NCBI GenBank assembly: GCA_004026145.2
Contig: CP034992.1
Span: forward strand, 16,223,205 to 16,287,204
Length of the DNA: 64,000 nucleotides
DNA from: Takifugu bimaculatus
Lineage: Eukaryota; Chordata; Actinopteri; Tetraodontiformes; Tetraodontidae
Direction: 5' to 3'
How positions within the stretch are numbered: position 1 is the stretch's first letter; each line of letters opens with the position of its first letter. Under the pieces are notes generated by a model. It saw only the letters and a list, made by a program, of their open reading frames with translations, was not told the DNA's origin and made no database searches. This document shows positions 1 through 9,965 of the stretch, piece by piece. Both the position numbers and the translations under genes were made by a program.

Positions 1-60
1 GGGTGCATTGTGTGTTGGGTGGCGGCCGAAGGCAGGGACCTTGGCGGTCTGATCCCCGCA

Positions 61-1016
61 GAAAATAGCTCTAGGGACATGGAATGTCACCTCTCTGATG
101 GGAAAGGAGCCTGAGCTGGTGTGCGAGGTTGAGAAGTTACGACTAGATATAGTCGGCCTCACCTCGACGCACGGCAAGGGCTCTGGAACCAGTCGAGAGG
201 GGTTGGACTCTCTACCACTCTGGAGATGCCAATGGTGAGAGGCGACGGGGAGGGGTGGCAGTTCTCATTGCTCCCCAGCTCAGTGCCTGTATATGGGAAT
301 TTACCCATGAGAATGAGAGGGTAGCCTCCCTTTGCCTTCGGGTGGGGAGACGGATCCTAACTGTTGTTTGTGCCTATGGCCCAAACAGCAGTTCAGCATT
401 TCCACCCTTTTTGGAGTCCTTAGAGGGAGTGCTGGAGAGTGCTCCTTCCGGGGGCTCCCTCGTCCTCCTGGGTGACCTCAATGCTCACATTGGCAGCGAC
501 AGTGTGACCTGGAGAGGTGTGATTGGGAAGAATGGCCCCCCTGATCTGAACCTGAGTGGTTGTTAGACTTCTGTGCTTGTCTCAGATTGTCCATAACAAA
601 CACCTTGTTCAGGCGTAAAGGCGTCAACATGTGTACAGGACGCCTTAGGCCGTAGAACGATGATCAACTTTGTGATCGTGTCATCGGATTTGCGACCCTA
701 TGTTCTGGACAACCAGGTGAAGAGAGGGGCTGAGCTGTCAACTGATCACCACCTGGTGGTGAGTTGGCTCCGATGGTGGGGAAGGATGCTGGACAGATCC
801 GGCAGACCCAAACGTATTGTGAGGGTCTACTGGGAATGCCGGGCAGAGTCTCCTGTCAGAAGGAGCTTCAACTCACACCTTCGGGAGAGCTTTGACCATG
901 TCCTGGGGGAGGCGGGAGACATTGTGTCCGAGTGGACCATGTTCCGTGCTTCCATTGTTGAGGCGGTGCTGTGGCCGCAAGGTGGTTGGTGCCTGTCGTG
1001 GCGGCAATGCCCCTGA
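61..1016 (+). pseudogene. Rex3 endonuclease domain, broken
   Basis: The region starts with a stretch coding TWNVTSLMGKEPELVCEVEK (about 78-137), the usual N-terminal strand of the endonuclease. It continues in other frames with VCAYGPNSSS (about 366-395) and the catalytic-loop sequence LLGDLNAHIGSD (about 465-500). Near 740-755 STDHHLVV carries the conserved D-H pair that ends EEP-fold nucleases. Stops at about 564 and 657 and changes of frame separate these pieces. It would have nicked target DNA to prime reverse transcription. The domain is recognisable end to end but cannot be translated as one protein. Confidence 0.8.
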
Positions 1017-1230
1017 GGGATGCCGTACAGCTAAAGAAGAAGTCGTATTGGGCTTTACTGGCCTGTGGGACTCCTGAGGTAGCAGATAGGTACTGGCAGG
1101 CCAAGCGGAGTGCAGCTACGGCGGTTGCCGAGGCAAAGACCTGGGCATGGGAAGAGTTCGGTGAGGCCATGGAGAACCTCCTCCGAGAGTCTGGGGTGCA
1201 GGGCCCGTATCAGTCCGCTCCCTGTACGAT

Positions 1231-2191
1231 CGGTGTCAGAGTTTGGTCCGCATTGCTAGCAGTAAGTCAAACTCATTTCCAGTGAGGCTTGGTCTCCACC
1301 AGGGCTGCCCTTTGTCACCGATTCTGGTCGTAACTTTCATGGACAGAATTTCCAGGTGCAGTCATGGTGTTGAGTGGGTCCTGTTTGGTGACCTCAGGAT
1401 CGGGTCTCTGCTCTTTGCAGATGATGTAGTCCTGTTAGCATCATCGGCCCGTGACTTCCAACGATCGCTGGATCGGTTCACCGTCGAGTGTGAAGCGGCC
1501 AAGATGAGGATCAGCACCTCCAAATCCGAGGCCATGGTTCTCAACCGGAAATAGTTGGAGTGCCTTCTCTGGGTCAAGGAGGAGATTCTGCCCCAAGTGG
1601 AAGAGTTCAAGTTCCTCGGGGTCTTGTTCACAAGTGAGGGAAGAATGGAGCAGGAGATCGACAGGCGGATAGGTGCAGCATCAGTAGTAATGCGGACTCT
1701 GCACCGGTCCGTTGTGGTAAAAAGAGAGCTGAGCCAAAAGCTCTTGATTTACCAGTCGATCTTCGTTCCTACCCTCACCTATGGTCATGAGCTTTGGCTA
1801 ATGACCGAAAGAACAAGATCACGGGTACAAGCAGCCAAAATGAGCTTCCTCCGTAGGGTGGCTGGGCTCTCCCTTAGAGATAGGGTGAGAAGCTCTGCCA
1901 TCTGGGAGGAGCTCGGAGTAGAGCCGCTGCTCCTCTGTGTTGGGAGGAACCAGATGAGGTGGCTTGGGCATCTAGTCAGGATGCCCCCTGGACACCTCCC
2001 TGGTGAGGTGTTCATGTCCCTCCGGTAGGAGGCCCCCGGGAAGACCCAGGACACGTTGGAGAGACTATGTCTTTCAACTGGTCTGGGAACGCCTGGGGAT
2101 CCCCCTGGACGAGCTGGAAGAAGTAGCTGGGGAGAGGGAAGTCTGGGCCTCTTTGCTTAGGCTGCTGCCTCCGCGACCTGACCCCGGATAA
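1231..2191 (+). pseudogene. Rex3 reverse transcriptase, N-terminally deleted, broken
   Basis: From about 1243 one frame encodes RT palm motifs: LGLHQGCPLSPIL at about 1288-1326 and the catalytic box LLFADDVVLL at about 1408-1437, in which the two catalytic aspartates are kept. A TAG at 1552-1554 interrupts the protein where Rex3 relatives read lysine-valine. The same frame continues through the thumb (EEFKFLGVLF, MRTLHRSVVVKRELS) and the C-terminal block ERTRSRVQAAKMSFLRRVAG. At about 2010 a frameshift moves the last part (GRPRTRWRDYVFQLVWERLG) into another frame. The fingers and first palm aspartate are lost in the deletion near 1200-1240. Confidence 0.82.
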
Positions 2192-2198
2192 GCGGTAG

Positions 2199-2232
2199 AG
2201 GATGGATGGATGGATGGATGGATGGATGAATG
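2199..2232 (+). repeat. (GATG)n tail of Rex3
   Basis: About seven copies of GATG/GGAT follow the codons for the Rex3 C-terminus and a short 3' trailer. Tandem GATG at the 3' end is characteristic of Rex3 and marks the right boundary of this copy. Confidence 0.85.
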
Positions 2233-2443
2233 CTCATGGTTTATTATTTCCGAGTCTCTTGGATGACATTAAAAATGTTAAGGCTGCATTCTGTCCTTTT
2301 CATCACTGATATTTAGCAAAAGGGTTGTTTTTTACAGTATTCTTAAGTTTAGATTTGGTTGTAAATACGATTACTTGTAATTAATAACTGCTATTCTGGA
2401 TGCTGTTCTTTTATATATTTGCTGCTTTAAAATGGAGGAGAAC

Positions 2444-2469
2444 CAGTCAGTCAGTCAGTCAGTCAGTCA
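2444..2469. repeat. (CAGT)n microsatellite
   Basis: About six tandem copies of CAGT in AT-rich sequence, with no link to a recognised element. Confidence 0.9.
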
Positions 2470-2530
2470 AACAATCAATGTAAATGGAGCCTCTTCAACA
2501 ATGGCAAGGTTCTGCAAAATTCCATAGAAT

Positions 2531-2599
2531 AACTTTACATCCAATTCATCTACCTGATTACACAATTTCAGATCAGGTCGATGAATTGAATGTAAAGTT
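2531..2599. repeat. 69-bp hairpin: 28-bp arms, 13-base loop
   Basis: Bases 2531-2558 and 2572-2599 are reverse complements at 26 of 28 positions, leaving a loop at 2559-2571. The arms are AT-rich and do not pair beyond these limits. The structure could be a small foldback element, the ends of a short MITE, or a transcribed hairpin. No target duplication or family match was recognised. Confidence 0.75.
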
Positions 2600-2914
2600 T
2601 TTTCAAAGAATAAGCGGGAATCGTGAAATCATTTTTTTAGATTAAAAAAAATCACCAATAACAACAACAATAAAATTTGGATGCAGCATCTTTTGTGTCA
2701 AAATGCAAAACACAACACGAATCATGCAGTCAGGCGCTGTGACCCAGCGCGGCGCTAAGCTGTCACGTTTCATGTCCAAACAACAGCCCAACATTGGGAA
2801 GCACCTAGCATCAATTAACAGAAGCAGCTTCTCCTCCGAGCAGGCAAAAGAGAATCAGTTCTTTGAACTACCGGAGAATCTCTCGCTTCACATCCCACAA
2901 GTCACATTAAAAGG

Positions 2915-3074
2915 GGTGGTGCTAGCTCAGCGGAGCCTGGGCTAAGGAGCAGTGGGTTCCCTGATCGAGTCCTACCAGGGGACGGTTTCAGAGCACTGCC
3001 TTTGAGCAAGGTACCGAACCTACAAATACTCAAAAAGGGCCCTCAATCAACTGGCAACTCATGCAGGGCTGTAG
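2915..3074 (+). mobile_element. SINE-like unit, copy 1
   Basis: An A-box-like sequence, TAGCTCAGCGG (2923-2933), is followed about 40 bases later by a weak B-box-like GATCGAGTCC, the order of an RNA polymerase III promoter in tRNA-derived SINEs. The body has CAGAGCACTGCC, TTGAGCAAGGTACCGAACC and AGGGCCC, blocks shared in order with the unit at 3171-3345. The end ACTGGCAACTCATGCAGGG resembles a common fish SINE tail. It is diverged and the exact ends are uncertain. Confidence 0.6.
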
Positions 3075-3096
3075 AAAACTAGTGCCAGGTGCCATA

Positions 3097-3117
3097 TGTG
3101 TGTGCGTGTGTGTGTGT
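3097..3117. repeat. (GT)n microsatellite
   Basis: Short GT/GC-interrupted dinucleotide run between the two SINE-like units. Confidence 0.8.
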
Positions 3118-3170
3118 AATTACTAATAATTCTCCTTTCAGTAAAAAAATCAATCCAAAAACATCAAACA

Positions 3171-3345
3171 GGGTGCCAGCAGCTCACTCTATCGGGAGGA
3201 GCGGAGGGTTCTCGGTTCGAGTCCCAGGGCAGACAACACCTGGTAGGTGTTCTAGTAGTAGGGGGAGGTTTCAGAGCACTGCCCAGGTACCCTTGAGCAA
3301 GGTACCCAAGCCACAAATGCTCATCTAGGGCCCTTCGAGACAGTG
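3171..3345 (+). mobile_element. SINE-like unit, copy 2
   Basis: This copy has an excellent B box, GGTTCGAGTCC (3214-3224), and a weaker A-box region (CAGCTCACTCTATCGGGAGG). The downstream body repeats the blocks of the copy at 2915-3074: TTTCAGAGCACTGCC, CTTGAGCAAGGTACC, CAAATGCTCAT and AGGGCCC. The two share family and orientation and are about 100 bases apart, with diverged heads. They may be two insertions or one duplicated locus. I read this as a tRNA-derived SINE, not a tRNA gene, because the cloverleaf cannot be completed. Confidence 0.65.
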
Positions 3346-4942
3346 GATGGTTATCACGTTGTTTTATTACCACACTAACATGATAACATAGAGTGTAATA
3401 ACAATGTGGTACCTATGGTTTTATATTAAATGGGAAAATTAACTGCATTGCCAAGTACAACAAAATCACCTTAAAGGGATTGAAGGGTGAATTTGCAATT
3501 TAAAAGCACGTGCATGAATGCCACCTTCAGAAAATAGTGCTTTTGCTGCTAATGAAAGCTCTCCTCATGCTCTAATGACGAGCAGCCAGGGTGGTGGCCA
3601 TGAGGCGGAGAGACGTAGTTTTGATCAAAGGCCACCACAGGTTTTAATTGTTCACACACACGATCTGAGTTGTTCAACTCTGTGCCTGTAGCTGTGAACC
3701 GTAATGGTCCCTCCTTTTGGCCCCCTCGTTCTCACCGTCACCCACCTTCTTCCCGTCATTCGCTCGCCTCAGCCATTTTTCGCCCCGGTCTCCTTCACTG
3801 GAGCCGGTGTGCTTGTTGGAGGCCTACCTATCGTAAATAACGCCCATCAACGGCAGAGGTCAAACGGAATGGGGTTTGCAAGATAATGGCGGGCGCGATG
3901 GTGCCTGGGTGCCACCAGATTGCGGCCTGTCTGAGCTCGTCATAAAAGGACAGCAAAGAAGGTCGGCGGATGCACACCATGTCCTTTATGAATGTCAGCA
4001 AAAGCAATGTCAGAATCCTCCTCTTTTCAACCCCCCCCCCAACGATATTATTATCAATTTAGTCCCCATCCAAGCTGAAAAAGCCCTTGTTTCATCTATA
4101 GGTTGCATCTACGGCATTTCCAAACTAAATATAGCGGTGAGTGACATGTCGGACAGCTTGGTGTCGTTATCTGCTGGATGATAATATTCATCGCTTCCGT
4201 CTGCTTGTCATTGAATGTCTTTGATGTCTCCCTCCTCTATTACAGTGTTTAGCTCTTCCTCTGTGTTGTGCTGAGATTTACTGGCCCATTGACTGTTTAA
4301 CTTCCCCCACTATGTGCAGAACCCAGAGAAACATCACGATCGGCGTCGCTTCACGTTCCTCCTGCTGTAAACTGGCATTTTAGCATTAGCGAATTATTGA
4401 AAATGAGGGATCAACGTAGTCAAGTGATACTTTCTTACACCCCAGCTTCTTTCTTTACTACCATCATCATCAACATTTTTCATGAAACTCTTGGTTGTCC
4501 ATGGACACTAGCACTGCATCCAGAGCACTTCAAGTCACCTGGTGCCAGAACCTCACACAAGTGGAGACACCCCCAGCGTAGATGCTAACGCTGATTGCTC
4601 CGCTCTCCCATGAAGGTAATCCTGGACCTAATGGAATAGCTGACCTTGCACACAGGTTCAGGGTTTTGCCAAGGATGTGTCTCATTCTCGTTCTTCAGAT
4701 GGCGTTGCTAAAATGTGACGCTGAGATGGATGAGGAACATGAAGCAGGTCTCCCACACCAGCCCTCCCATCATCCTCAGCTCTGAACTAAACACACACAG
4801 CTACTGTGAATGAGGGCTGCTGTGAAAATGCAGCTCTAGAAATAAAACACACACAAACGCTGCCAGTTGCAACTGAAGCATATGAGCTGTAAATGTCATG
4901 TTTAATTTTCATGCTACAAGCCATAACACCAGGGACGGGAAG
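3346..4942. other. Unique-looking intron sequence
   Basis: No gene, element or RNA recognised. A C run lies at about 4031-4040. Open frames here are short, lack a start context and show no familiar protein motif. Confidence 0.5.
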
Positions 4943-4976
4943 AGTGTGTGTGTGTGTGTGTGTTTGTGTGTGTGTG
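4943..4976. repeat. (GT)n microsatellite
   Basis: About 17 GT units with one TTT interruption. Confidence 0.9.
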
Positions 4977-5870
4977 ATGAGCCAGAATATGATGAAATCA
5001 TAAAGTCACTCGACTGTTTCGACAGTGTCAAGCTCCAAACTTTGTATTTGACTCGGGGTTGTTTCCGAGGGGATCCCCGCAGGTAGCTGGTCGCAGACGG
5101 AGGTGCTGCGATCCAACAGTAAATTAGCATGCTAGCTTTCTTGGGCCGTTTCCGACTTTTTGTTCTTTCGTTGGCCACTCAGCTGCATGTAAAAATCGAG
5201 CACACGGCCGCTTAAGCTGCCAGCTCGTGCATTTAAAGTAGACCAGTAGACTGATTCAATGAAATGGGCCAGAAGAAAGGTACCAAACTAGCGTAGCATA
5301 CCAGAAACTATAGCTATGGTCACATTCAGTGGTGATAAAGGCAGAGGAAGCTCCGTAACTCTGACAGCAAATGCTGCAGAATCAGAAAAGATCATTTTCT
5401 TCTCGGGACACAGTCGTGTAGCCGCAAACTCTCTCCAAAGCTTATGTGCAACATCTGGCTGGACGCTTTAGCGGCCGATAGAGAGGACGTGAGCGCAGAC
5501 AGACAGTAGTTACTTCTGAGTTGCCTACATCTTCTCAAGGGGCGAGTTTTCATGAACGTCAACCTTATGTTAGGTTTTCATTCAAGGTCACTTTTATCGA
5601 TTTCACACCATTTTTTTTTCCATCTAATAATTTCCATCTAATAATTCACCCAGTTTCATAAGAACATATGCTTCTGGCTTAATGTTATATGGCTATACTT
5701 TGTTATGCTATGCTATAGTGCTAGCTCAGTATTGCCGTTTTTTTTGGGGGGGGAGGGGGTGTCCAAACCGGAAATCAAGAGTCATTTTATATCAAAGTCA
5801 AACATATTTCACTCATGTGTAATTACTAATTTCCCTAAACGGGATTTTAAAATAGCGGAGCCTGTTGGAG
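4977..5870. other. Intron sequence, nothing recognised
   Basis: Mixed-composition sequence. A T run followed by a G run lies near 5740-5760. A small local direct repeat, CATCTAATAATT, occurs twice near 5622-5646. No coding or RNA signal was found. Confidence 0.5.
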
Positions 5871-6040
5871 GACTTTAGCTCAGGTGGTACAGTGTTGCTC
5901 ACAGCACTACAAAGGTTGTTGGGCTCAAACCGACCCCCTACTGTCAATGATAATGAAGCCCTGCAACCCCAACCCTGAAATTGGGACAGAAATGCGTATG
6001 TGCTGCTGTACGCAAGCGGAAAGCTCTGATAATGGGAAGC
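5871..6040 (+). mobile_element. tRNA-like SINE head, diverged
   Basis: GACTTTAGCTCAGGTGG (5871-5887) resembles the start of a tRNA with an A box. About 45 bases on, GGGCTCAAACC (5931-5941) sits where a B box should be. The spacing is tRNA-like, but the acceptor stem cannot be closed and the following 100 bases look like a SINE body ending around 6040. It differs in sequence from the units at 2915-3345, so it is a separate family or insertion. Confidence 0.45.
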
Positions 6041-8758
6041 ATTTGTGCTGAAATATGAAATGCAGTCATTGTATCATTTGAGGCTTCACCAATTTTCTTA
6101 TTTTTTCTGTTTGTTTAAGAGAATTTCATACTTGAACAGTATTTATTGTGTTGTCAGTTCCTGTTACTCTCTTGGATTTTGTGCAGTTTCTTTAGAGGGA
6201 TTAACTGGACTGGCTTTTGCTTGGTGTGTGTTGCCTGGTTTACCAGATGTGCACTGGGAATATAATGTGTGCAACTCAGCCAGCGTATATCTACTTTGAT
6301 CCCCTGAACCTGACAGATGTGATTCATCCGTGCCTGTTTACTGCCGTGCATTAAGTTGCCCTCCCATCCCTAACACACTTTAGACCAATTAACACAGGAG
6401 CTCTTTTACTAACAGTGTGAGGGGGATGTTAATGTGTCAGAGCTGCAGTTGTCTGCAGCCAAGTAGCAAACAGGATCCAAAATGGAGGCACCTCTGTGAA
6501 TACCAATGCTGCGTACTTCCCCTCATCAAGGCCAGTGAGATTTTGTGTGCTCTTGTTCCATCAGTGATTCTCTTTTTCTTTTCCAGGCTGCATTTTACAT
6601 TTATTGCGTCCCATTAATGCAGCAGCTCATAAACAATGCTAAGAGGGGGATATGGTTTTTTGCTACGGCCCACCGAGTGCACAATTAGAGGAATATTTAA
6701 GTGATATTGGATTAATTGCTGTCAAATACAAATGTTGAATCTTTTTTAAAGTCGTTAGCTATTCGTCCTCCATTAAATAAGCTATAGAACTCCTGTTTTA
6801 AAAAAGTGATTTCCCTTTTCCACTAGAGCTTCATAGTGCTTGACTTTTGAACAAAAATTAGCCTTATCTAAAACAAAACCTGCCTCCGATTTTAATAAAA
6901 CGTGAAGGTGGAATCAGAGTAATATTGTCTGGACTTTACTGTCACGCCCAGCGGCGTGTAGCTGCGCGATTGCTCCTGATGTGAGATCCTGGCGTCATCA
7001 CATACACAGACGCAGCACAATTAAGAGCTGAAATAGCCACATAATTAACGTGATGACTTAACTTCCAAACGGGCCAAATGGAAGCAGTGGGAGCGACGCG
7101 ACAGTGCAGCCAAATCAAAGGAGACTGTCAGATGTGATGCCAGAGCTGATGAAGAGTAATAAATGCTAGCTGGGACTGTAGACACAGATGAACAGCTAGC
7201 AAAGAAAGGCTCGAAAGGGGGAACGACGTTAGACTGCATCAGCAGGAAACTGCAGGAGGCTCAAAATCAGGCTAATGGTCAACCAGCTTGGATTTATATC
7301 CCACCTTTTTCACGAGCAGCAGCCAATCACACAGTGAGACGGGGACAGTCGCTGAACGCTCCACCTTCGAGTTAGCTACACTGTTTTATCCGTACGCTAA
7401 GCTAAACAGTTTGTCTGTTCCTGTTGGGCACACGGCGGGAGCTGAAGGTGACTGCTTTTACCCATCAGGATCCTCCACTCACTGGGAACGAGAGGAGCCG
7501 CAGCGCCCGTAATCCTCTTTAATTTGTTTTCAGATGGGGGTTTGGAACAGCAGCCTGATCCCAAAGCAGAGATCACATAAGAATGTGGGTCAGGACAGCT
7601 GTCTCCTCTTCTGATGATTTTTAAAGCAGGGCTGCTCCCCCCGCCCTGCAATAAATAACCTTATGTGGGATTTAGATTTTAAAAAAATTATAATAAAGAA
7701 ATCTGCCATTGCGCACAGCAGGAGAATAGTATTAAATCCCAAGCAAACGGTGAGTTTCAGGGCGTCTTTTCTTCTTCTGAAAGCAAAGGTTCTGCCCGCC
7801 TCTACACGATAGACCACAGAAAACCTGGTGCAAATTAGAAATAACGGTCAGATGGCGGCATAATTCCAGCGAAATCCTACAGAACATCTTGAGAGATTGA
7901 GCGCGTTTAAAAGCTTCTGAACAAAGCCTGAGGAAGGTGGAGGCTGCCATTGCAGGCAGGGGCCTGGCCATCTTTTAATCCACGCTGCTGCGCTGATAAA
8001 TCAGAGCGCTACTTTCATTTTTCATCCCCACCACTTGCCCGACTCCAGAGTGATGAACAAACCGCCGCTCGTCTCTGGGGCTTTTGGCTGCACGATGCCT
8101 GCATGGTGCGGAGGCGGAGCCTAACTCCAGGTAGCTCTCAGGTGGAGCTAGAGAAGATTGTCCCTGCAGGACGCAGCAAAGACTTCTATTTAGAAAATGC
8201 CAACGCTGTGGCCCCCACCTCCTGAAAACCATTTATTATTCACGACTGAATTTTGTCTTTCCTTTACTCTTCCGCCCAAAGGATCCTCCTCCCTTTGAGC
8301 TGTTTGGTCATTCCGCCAGTGTAGATTGAAGATTATGTGGTCCATATCTTCAGATCAACGCTGTCCTGAAAAGAAGTTGGCTGGGTGGCAGAACTGCTTT
8401 GATTTCTCCTCATGTAGTCAGTATCTCTTGCTCTGTGAACAACTGCCTGTGCTATCAAGGAGCTCGGCGTGAGGGAGGGGGACTCTGGTCACATTTACAC
8501 CATTCACTCCCATCTGAGGACAATTCATTGATCAAAGACAGCCCCACGTCCAGGACCTTGGCCTCAGAGAAGCTCACTCCGCCCGACAGACGGCTCCGGC
8601 TGCCTCCCGACAGGCTAACAATCAGCCAAACACACAACTCAGTTGTTGTTTCTGGCGATATCTGTCTACTTTGGAGGATTTGCAAACTCAATCAAATCTG
8701 TTTTTTACTTGTGACTTTGCCCCTTTCCCCCCCATTTGTAACCGTGCTTGATTTCCAT
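6041..8758. other. Intron sequence, nothing recognised
   Basis: No exon, transposase or RNA recognised on either strand. GC content rises at about 7420-8600. Open frames there are short and overlap on both strands without protein-family motifs. Confidence 0.45.
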
Positions 8759-8779
8759 CGTTTCGTTTCGTTTCGTTTT
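8759..8779. repeat. (TTTCG)n tail next to the minus-strand Rex3
   Basis: Three to four TTTCG units directly abut the 3' end of the minus-strand Rex3 copy. Read with the element, the tail is (CGAAA)n, not the usual (GATG)n. Confidence 0.8.
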
Positions 8780-9965
8780 CTGCCGCTTATCCAGATCCGG
8801 GTCGCGGGGGCAGCAGCTTCAAAAGGGATGCCCAGACAGCCCTCTCCCCGGCCACTTCCATCAGCTCTTCCGGGGGAACCCCCAGCCGCTCCCAAGCCAG
8901 GCGAGAGATGTAATCTCTCCACCTAGTCCTGGGCCGGCCACAAGGCCACCTCCCGCTGGGACCTTTTCGGAACACCTCTAAAGGGAGGTGTCCGGAAGGC
9001 ATCCTAGCCAGATGCCCAAGCCACCCCAACTGACTATGTGGAGGAGCAGCGGTTCTACTCCGAGCCCCTCCCAGATGTCCGAGCTTCTCACCCTATCTCT
9101 AAGGCTGAGCCCGGCCACCCTGCTCATTTCAGCCGCTTGTATCCGCGATCTCGTTCTTTCGGTCATCATCCAGCGCCCGCATCACTGCTGACGCCGCTCC
9201 GATCCGCCTGCCGATCTCACGTTCCATCCTACCCTCACTCGTGAACAAGATCCCGAGATACTTGAACTCCTCCACCTGGGGCAGGACCTCCTCCCCCACC
9301 CGGAGAAGGCACTCTACCTTTTTCCAAGCGAGGGCAATGGACTCTGACTTGGAGGTGCTGATCCGCATCCCTGTCGCTTCACACTCGGTCGCGAACCGTC
9401 CCAACATTTGTTGGAGGTCCCTGTTCGATGGCACTAGAAGAACTACGTCATCCGCAAAAAGCAGCGATGAGATCTTCCGCCCACCGAACTCGACACCCTC
9501 CACTCCCCGGCTGCACCTAGAAAATCTGTCCATAAAAATTATGAACAGAACCGGTGACAAAGGGCAGCCCTGGCGGAGTCCAACCCTCACTGGGAACGAG
9601 TCCGACTTACAACCGGCTATCCGGACCAAACTCCTGCTCCTTTGGTACAGGGACTGGCCGGCCCTTATCAAGGGACCTTCCATCCCATACTCCCAGAGCA
9701 CCCCCCACAGGATGTCCCTGGGGACCCGGTCATAGGCCTTTTCCAAGTCCACAAAACACATGTGGACTGGTTGGGCAAACTCTCAACTCCCCTCAAGCAC
9801 CCCAGCAAGGGTAAAGAGGTGATCCGTGGTTCCACGACCAGGGCGAAACTATCAGTCAACTATCAGTCTAATCCTCTTTTCCAGTACCCTGGCATAGACT
9901 TTCCCAGGGAGGCTGAGGAGTGTGATCCCCCTATAGTTGGAACACACCCTCTGGTCCCCCCCCCC
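8780..9965 (-). mobile_element. Rex3 LINE, 5'-truncated
   Basis: The diagnostic Rex3 block CGGTGACAAAGGGCAGCCCT lies at about 9551-9570. The right end (element 5' side) starts abruptly inside the reverse transcriptase at about 9950-9965, next to a C-rich run, as expected of incomplete target-primed reverse transcription. The left end matches the 3' trailer of the copy at 1-2232 (GATAAGCGG followed by a short tail). It is antisense to igsf21. Confidence 0.88.
8787..9950 (-). pseudogene. Rex3 reverse transcriptase fragment, frameshifted
   Basis: Read on the minus strand, the fragment begins with SNYRGITLLSLPGKVYARVL (about 9940-9880), the fingers/palm entry. It continues with FVDLEKAYDRVPRDILW (first catalytic aspartate) near 9755-9705, GLRQGCPLSPVLF near 9575, and LLFADDVVLL near 9450. 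After MRALD at about 9180 roughly 100 bases of thumb are missing relative to the other copy. The C-terminus is spread over three frames: ERTRSRIQAAEMS; RVAGLSLRDRVRSSDIWE; GRPRTRWRDYISRLAWERLG. All three RT catalytic aspartates remain, but the enzyme is not translatable. Confidence 0.85.

Larger units (their letters stand above)
1..2232 (+). mobile_element. Rex3 (RTE-clade) LINE, decayed, nearly full length
   Basis: Non-LTR retrotransposon coding for an apurinic-type endonuclease followed by a reverse transcriptase. The clearest family mark is at 1300-1320, where the bases coding HQGCPLSP are the reverse complement of a widely used Rex3 diagnostic primer site. The element ends in a (GATG)n tail at about 2199-2232, the known Rex3 3' end. 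The first bases resemble the Rex3 leader just before the endonuclease, so the true 5' end is probably close to the window edge. About 1200-1240 joins the linker after the endonuclease directly to late reverse transcriptase sequence, so a large part of the palm and fingers is deleted. Reading frames shift several times and an in-frame TAG lies at 1552-1554. It lies in the sense direction relative to igsf21 and cannot move by itself. Confidence 0.88.

Noticed and set aside
3171..3260. tRNA gene
   Set aside because: A good B box is present but no closing acceptor stem or anticodon arm; a SINE-like body follows.
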